NCBI GenBank assembly: GCA_001931905.2
Contig: MSJI02000277.1
Span: 1-20,534 of the forward strand
DNA from: Cladosporium sp. IMV 00045
Lineage: Eukaryota > Ascomycota > Dothideomycetes > Cladosporiales > Cladosporiaceae
DNA: 20,534 bases
Direction of reading: 5' to 3'
Position numbers and translations under genes: made by a program. The notes beneath the pieces were generated by a model, which searched no databases, was not told where the DNA came from, and was given only the letters and a program-made list of their open reading frames with translations. Each line of letters opens with the position of its first letter. Positions within the stretch are counted from its first letter, which is position 1. Below, in pieces: positions 16,074 to 20,534 of this stretch.

Positions 16074-18803
16074 TCAAATCCTAACCCTCGCCCCAATCCC
16101 CCCACCAACAAACCAAACCCTCTCCCTCCACCTCCCCACCCCCACACCCACATCCGCCACCGCGCCCAACCTCAAACTCCCCCCCAGCGCCCTCTTGACA
16201 GCATCATACCCGACACTCCCCAAACTCCACTCGACCGGCAGCCGCGGCGACGTGACGCCATTCCCGTCCTCGTCCACGGGCGGCACGTCGAAGGGCACGT
16301 CGTAGAATATCCGCCCCGCGGGGTGGTGCCGGTAGATCGCCGTGGCGTTTATGGATGTGATGGTCAGGACGCTGCTGTGTAGCGGGGAGAGGAGGGTGAA
16401 TGTTGCGGTGGAGGTGAGGAGGTGGAAGGTCGCGTCTTCGATGAAGTGAGGTTTTACGCTGGGAGGTTCGTCGGGTGGGTTTGTTGGGGGAGGGGTGGAG
16501 GAGCCGAGACGGGGCGTGGGGAAGGTTATGGGGAAGTGGGAGAGGGCGTGGCCGAGCGAGGGGAGCGCGGGGAGGGTGCCTTTGTGCGTTTGTAGGGTGA
16601 GCGTCGTGTTCCAGCCGGAGATGTATTGGCTGAGAAATTCGCGGCCGACGGAGGCGGCGGAGTCGCCGCCGAGAGTTAGGGGGTCCCAGATGGCGGTGAT
16701 GGGGATGTTGGTATTGTTGCCTGGGTGGAGGGAGAGGTTTTTGATCGTGGCGTGGCCGAGGAGGGTGTTGTTGTTTAGGATGTTGATGTCGACGTAGGGG
16801 ACTGTGGCGGAGTAATTGGTTGGGTTTGTGAGGTTCACGAGGGCAGAAATGGTCAGGGAGGATTCGGTGGTGTCGATGATGCTCAGGTTGAAGACTTTGG
16901 GGGATAATCGTTTCTCGACAGCGTCGCCGCCGGTGTGATTGTTGCCGCCTCGCGAGATGGCTGTGTTTCACATGGCTTAGCTATATACTCTATCTTATGT
17001 TTACACAGAGGCGAAAGGAAATGACGGACAGTCTTGTTTCGTAACTTCGTGAACAGGAGGTTGATTTGGTCATGACCTACGTTTGATCGGCACCTGGCCT
17101 TCCGCGGGGATCTTCCTGATGGCAAACGCGCCCAGCGCAGTCTCCGTCTCGACATCCACCTCGGCTTTGATGTGCATGAAGACGCTCTTGCTGCCGAAGA
17201 GAAGAGCTTGCACCACGTCCGTGAAGACGTCGTTGTCGGTGATTCTCAGAGGCGCCTCGTTGATGTCTGATTGGACGAGCAGAGCAGGGCCGTCCTCGTC
17301 GTCAAGGCGAGTGCTGTTGGCTTGTTGCCATTTGTGAAGGTCGAGTTTACCAAGCTTCTTGCCTTCGTAGAACACATCGGCATCCGCACGAACACGGCCA
17401 ACTGAGATGTTGAAGTTCATCTCTTCAGGCAGGGCGACCACCGCTTTGATGTTGGCGCTGATGCGAGGATTCGACTCTGGCGAGTTGGGCTCTGCAAAAG
17501 GGTCCGGCAGGCCAAAGTGGGTGTCGTCCAGAGTGAAGTTCTTGATGAGCGAGCCAAAAGTGCGACCTGGTAAAGACACGGGGACTGTGATATCCTTCAT
17601 CAAGTCTGTGACCCATTGGGGAGTGTCGGTGGATGGCGAGTCGGAGCCTTGAACGTAGATCGTGGTGTCCTTGCCGTGCATGTACTTGCCTAGGATAGCA
17701 TCAAGCGGCGACTCATGCGAGCCAGGACATGCTTGAATAAAGTTCTCAGGGAGCTGACGGACGGTGCCAGTTACGTTGAGTTCGACGTCTTCCTGAGGAT
17801 GAATTTCGATGTCGTGCGTAAGCGCATCGGCAAGCATGATGTAAGGATCATGTTTTTGGCAGTTGTCGACCAGAATGCCAAATCCAAGAGGTGGAATAGT
17901 GAACTCGACAGGGTAGTCATTCTTCACCAGCAGGGAGACATCCGCGGCCATTCCTTTGCCTGAAGGAATCTCGACTTCGCGGAAGTTGAGCTTCTGGATC
18001 TTGTAGTGGGGAATAGTAGGAATGTCGTTGTTGGCGAAAGTGATCTCCTGCTGGATGAACTGCTTTCCAAGGCTGAAGATGCCAGAATTCAAGGGTACAT
18101 TGGCCTTGCCCAACACGCGCAGCTGGCCTAGTCGTCCATCAATCCAGTCCTTGGCGATCCTCCTAATACCATCCACATCTCCAGGTTCAAGATCGCTCAA
18201 GAAATCGACATGCGTGCTGTGTCCATTCCTGATGCTGACTTTGATGGGAGGGATGGCTGCCGTGCCCAGCACGACGTTGCCGTATTCTGGCAGAGACACT
18301 TCAAGGTCGCACTCGCCAGTCTTGACCTCGCGGGCAAACCAAGTCGCAAGCCTGCCCAGGTTGCGTACGTTCTTTTGCTCAACTTTTGAAGCATCCAGCA
18401 TGAAGTCGCCTTGTACTCGCGCCTTGACTCCATCGGCTGTGAAAGAGTCTATCGACAGGCTGGTAGGCTCGAAAACCACGGCTTGCTGCGCGTACTTCTC
18501 GACAACCGAAGGTGTAATGAAGGCAAACACCATTATCAACGCAGCGACAATGCACAGCAGTAGCAACGCCAACAAACTGGGCCATCGTCGCTTGGATCCC
18601 TTGCCCTCACCACTACTCCTACTGCTGAGAGCGCGGAGAAGGCCGGAAGCACTGGTCTCGCGCTGAGGCTGACTCTGGTCGGTTGCCTCGGGCGATGTCT
18701 CGCGCAGAAGGAGAGGCGTATTCTCACTTGTGGGTTCGGCTTCGATGTCTTCACGGACTGGTTCCCGCCCGCGGGGAGGCTCATCGGTGGCATTGGAAGC
18801 CAT
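16074..18803 (-). CDS. TAG1: TAG1-like vacuolar membrane protein (LEA-2/DUF3712 type), two exons
   Basis: This is an 869-residue single-pass membrane protein. Exon 1 (18803-17081) and exon 2 (16960-16074) flank a 120-base intron (GTAGGT donor, GCTAAG branch, ACACAG acceptor); the join reads VPIKPISRGGNN. The N-terminal 72 residues are cytosolic, acidic and polar, with an ENTPLL motif (27-32). A basic KRRW stop precedes a transmembrane helix (about 75-97). The rest is a series of beta-rich LEA14-like modules with strings such as FTADGVKARVQGDFML, AADVSLLVKNDYPVEFTIPP and ISALVNLTNPTNYSATVP, plus many N-glycosylation sequons, fitting a lumenal orientation. Yeast Tag1 (YLR173W) has this layout, sits in the vacuole membrane and acts in ending autophagy in prolonged starvation. 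Orthology is likely but not proven; it is longer than the yeast protein. The gene is divergent from ornithine carbamoyltransferase. Confidence 0.78.
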
Positions 18804-19293
18804 TGTGGCGGATTGTAATCTCGGTGGGTCTCTGTCGCGCTATGCGGTTACTTTATGGTGGAGGTCAGGCACATTCTCCCCGAACTGACAGGGAAGGATG
18901 ATGCGAAAGCGGTGACAGGGGTGAATATAGTATTGAGTTTGTAAGTGAAGTAGAGGAAGAAGAGACGATGGTGGCTGATAGACTGGAGTGAGAGAGTGAC
19001 AAGAGAGTGAGATTGATTGCGTAACCGCTGGGCGCTCTGCCTCTGCCTGGCCTCGTCTGGGTGCTGCAACCGGATTCGGCAGCAGCAGCGGCCCCACAAT
19101 CTCTCCGCAGTTTGGTTGGAGAGGCAAATCAAGGGCAGGGCAAGGGTCGGGCGAGCTTGGGGCTTGACTCACGGGCCTCTAACAAATTGACTTGGTCAGA
19201 ACTTCCCATCTCATTGATCCATTTGATTTATCCAGAGCCATTGACCAACCAATTGCTCCCACGGCACCTCACAAACACCTCCACCAGCCCACC
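18804..19293. promoter_or_regulatory. Divergent promoter of TAG1-like gene and ornithine carbamoyltransferase
   Basis: These 490 bases separate the two start codons. The region contains a perfect TGACTCA box on the OTC-proximal side, listed separately. The 19192-19293 part is in frame with OTC but has no ATG, and I saw no upstream ATG there that could serve as a regulatory uORF. A CT/GA-rich stretch (about 18950-19015) is nearer the TAG1-like gene. Confidence 0.65.
19165..19171 (+). promoter_or_regulatory. Gcn4/CpcA-type binding site TGACTCA
   Basis: TGACTCA is the consensus for the bZIP activator of general amino acid control (Gcn4 in yeast, CPC1/CpcA in filamentous fungi). It lies about 120 bases before the OTC ATG, where such sites are often found in arginine biosynthesis genes. 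The core is nearly palindromic and could act on either divergent gene. A seven-base match can arise by chance, but position and target pathway make it credible. Confidence 0.7.
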
Positions 19294-20397
19294 ATGGCCG
19301 CCGCACGCCTCCTCCGCCCTTCCAACAACTGCCTCCGCACCCTCAAACAATCTCCCACCACCCGCAGCATCACCACCTCCGCCTCCGGCACACCTCAAAC
19401 CTCTCCATTCGCACCTCGCCATCTCCTCTCAATCGCCGACCTCACGCCTCAAGAACTCACCACCCTCGTCTGCAATGCCTCCGCTCACAAAATCGCCGCG
19501 AAATCCAACTCCCTCTCCGACGACATCAAATCCTCCCTCGCCGGCCAAACCGTCGCCATGACCTTCTCCAAACGCTCCACCCGTACTCGCGTCTCCACCG
19601 AAGCGGCAGTCGCCATGATGGGCGGCCACCCCATGTTCCTGGGCTCGGGCGACATCCAACTCGGCGTCAACGAGTCCCTCTACGACACCTCCGTCGTCAT
19701 CTCCAGCATGGTCTCGTGCATCGTCGCCCGCGTAGCAGGCCATAGCGACGTCGCAGACCTGGCGAAACACAGCTCCGTGCCCGTCATCAACGCCCTTTCC
19801 GACCTCTACCACCCCCTGCAAACCATCGCGGATTTCCTCACCGTCCACGAAGCTTTCCCTAGCACCCAAACCTCCTCCAAGAACTCCCTCGGCTTAGAAG
19901 GAATGAAAATCGCCTGGGTCGGCGACGCCAACAACGTCCTCTACGACCTCGCCATTGGCGCTCAAAAGCTCGGCGTGGAAATCTCAGTCGCTACACCCAA
20001 AGGCTACGAAATCCCCCAATTCATGCGCGAAATCATCACCTCCTCCGCCCCCGCCGGCTCCAAACCCACGCTGTCCGAAACTACCGTGCCGGAAGAAGCA
20101 GTGAAGAACGCCGACATCATCGTCACAGACACGTGGGTGTCCATGGGCCAGGAACAGGAGAAAGCCAAGCGTCTGCGCGATTTTGCCGGTTTCCAGGTAA
20201 CGAAGGAACTTGCGCAGCGGGGCGGCGCGAGGGAGAATTGGTCTTTCATGCATTGCCTGCCGCGTAAGCCGGAGGAGGTTAGTGATGAGGTTTTCTACTC
20301 GCCGAAGAGTTTGGTGTTTCAGGAGGCGGAGAATAGGCTTTGGGCGGTGTTGAGTGCGTTTGAGAGTTTTGTTGTCAACAAAGGTAAGATTGCGTAG
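19294..20397 (+). CDS. argB: Ornithine carbamoyltransferase, mitochondrial precursor
   Basis: This enzyme makes citrulline from ornithine and carbamoyl phosphate in arginine biosynthesis, in the mitochondrial matrix of filamentous fungi. The 367-residue protein is intronless. The frame extends upstream to a TTG at 19192, but the first ATG (19294, context ACCATGG) gives MAAARLLRPSNNCLRTL, an Arg/Ser/Thr-rich acid-free presequence. The carbamoyl-phosphate loop SKRSTRTR is at about 92-99. The HPLQ motif (173-176) lies in LSDLYHPLQTIADF. The ornithine-binding segment VTDTWVSMGQE and the catalytic HCLPR (320-324) are intact, so the enzyme should be active. The length matches fungal OTCs. A TGACTCA site upstream suggests cross-pathway control. 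It equals ARG3 of yeast and argB of Aspergillus. Confidence 0.96.
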   Translation: MAAARLLRPSNNCLRTLKQSPTTRSITTSASGTPQTSPFAPRHLLSIADLTPQELTTLVCNASAHKIAAKSNSLSDDIKSSLAGQTVAMTFSKRSTRTRVSTEAAVAMMGGHPMFLGSGDIQLGVNESLYDTSVVISSMVSCIVARVAGHSDVADLAKHSSVPVINALSDLYHPLQTIADFLTVHEAFPSTQTSSKNSLGLEGMKIAWVGDANNVLYDLAIGAQKLGVEISVATPKGYEIPQFMREIITSSAPAGSKPTLSETTVPEEAVKNADIIVTDTWVSMGQEQEKAKRLRDFAGFQVTKELAQRGGARENWSFMHCLPRKPEEVSDEVFYSPKSLVFQEAENRLWAVLSAFESFVVNKGKIA

Positions 20398-20534
20398 ATG
20401 TGGGTGAGTTATTTGAATGGAGTTATAATTGGCATGTACTAGCAGGCAAAAAGATGTAGGAAATGATTTGAGCAGGAAGAAGGAAGTGCAGAAATTTGAG
20501 ATTTCGTAGTACATGGTTAGATTATTTTTTTTTT
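20398..20534 (+). other. 3' region of ornithine carbamoyltransferase
   Basis: The 137 bases after the stop are AT-rich and end in a run of T at the window edge (20525-20534). This fits a 3' untranslated region and polyadenylation area. No gene is seen. Confidence 0.4.

Noticed and set aside
16204..16971. Long minus-strand frame rich in Pro, Arg and His, overlapping TAG1 exon 2
   Set aside because: It is the shifted frame of GC-rich coding sequence. The other frame encodes the LEA-type protein and joins by a good splice to exon 1.
18022..18666. 214-residue plus-strand frame opposite TAG1 exon 1
   Set aside because: It is antisense to a clearly coding exon and has no recognisable domain.
19192..19293. 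34-residue N-terminal extension of ornithine carbamoyltransferase
   Set aside because: It would need a TTG start. The ATG at 19294 has a strong ACCATGG context and starts a typical presequence.
20525..20534. T-run at the window edge as a bacterial-type terminator
   Set aside because: The gene content is eukaryotic and no GC-rich hairpin precedes it; it is ordinary AT-rich 3' sequence.

Overview
The window looks like nuclear DNA of a filamentous ascomycete (Pezizomycotina; a dothideomycete is a low-confidence guess). Genes are spaced, each with its own promoter. Introns are short (58-120 bp) with GT...AG ends and CTAAC/CTGAC-like branch sites. The protein families (HhH/FFSDELFRW protein, DUF3712-type vacuolar protein, NACHT NLR) are those of filamentous fungi. 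Eleven protein genes can be supported. No RNA genes, CRISPR arrays or complete transposons were seen.

Left part (1-5154): a mitoribosomal small-subunit protein mS23/Rsm25 (minus, running off the left edge) is divergent from a mitochondrial-type PPR protein (plus). A three-exon guanylate kinase (plus) follows, converging on a two-exon GNAT acetyltransferase (minus).

Middle part (5155-11020): a divergent promoter region leads to a two-exon alpha/beta hydrolase (plus), which converges on a two-exon HhH-containing putative nuclear protein (minus). An intronless coiled-coil protein with an acidic tail (plus) then converges on a four-exon secreted lipocalin (minus).

Right part (11021-20534): a 1.36 kb stretch with no supportable gene precedes an NLR-type NACHT NTPase (plus). 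Its N terminus carries a Gly/Asn/aromatic imperfect repeat and its C terminus a ZZ-like cysteine cluster. It converges on a TAG1-like vacuolar membrane protein (minus). That gene shares a divergent promoter with ornithine carbamoyltransferase (plus), and a perfect Gcn4/CpcA site lies in this promoter.

Most of the window is core housekeeping sequence. The NLR and its surroundings (about 11.0-15.6 kb) are the accessory-looking part and the best candidate for something undescribed. From the PPR gene's GUK1 neighbour onward, genes alternate in convergent and divergent pairs. The only tandem pair is PPR-GUK1.
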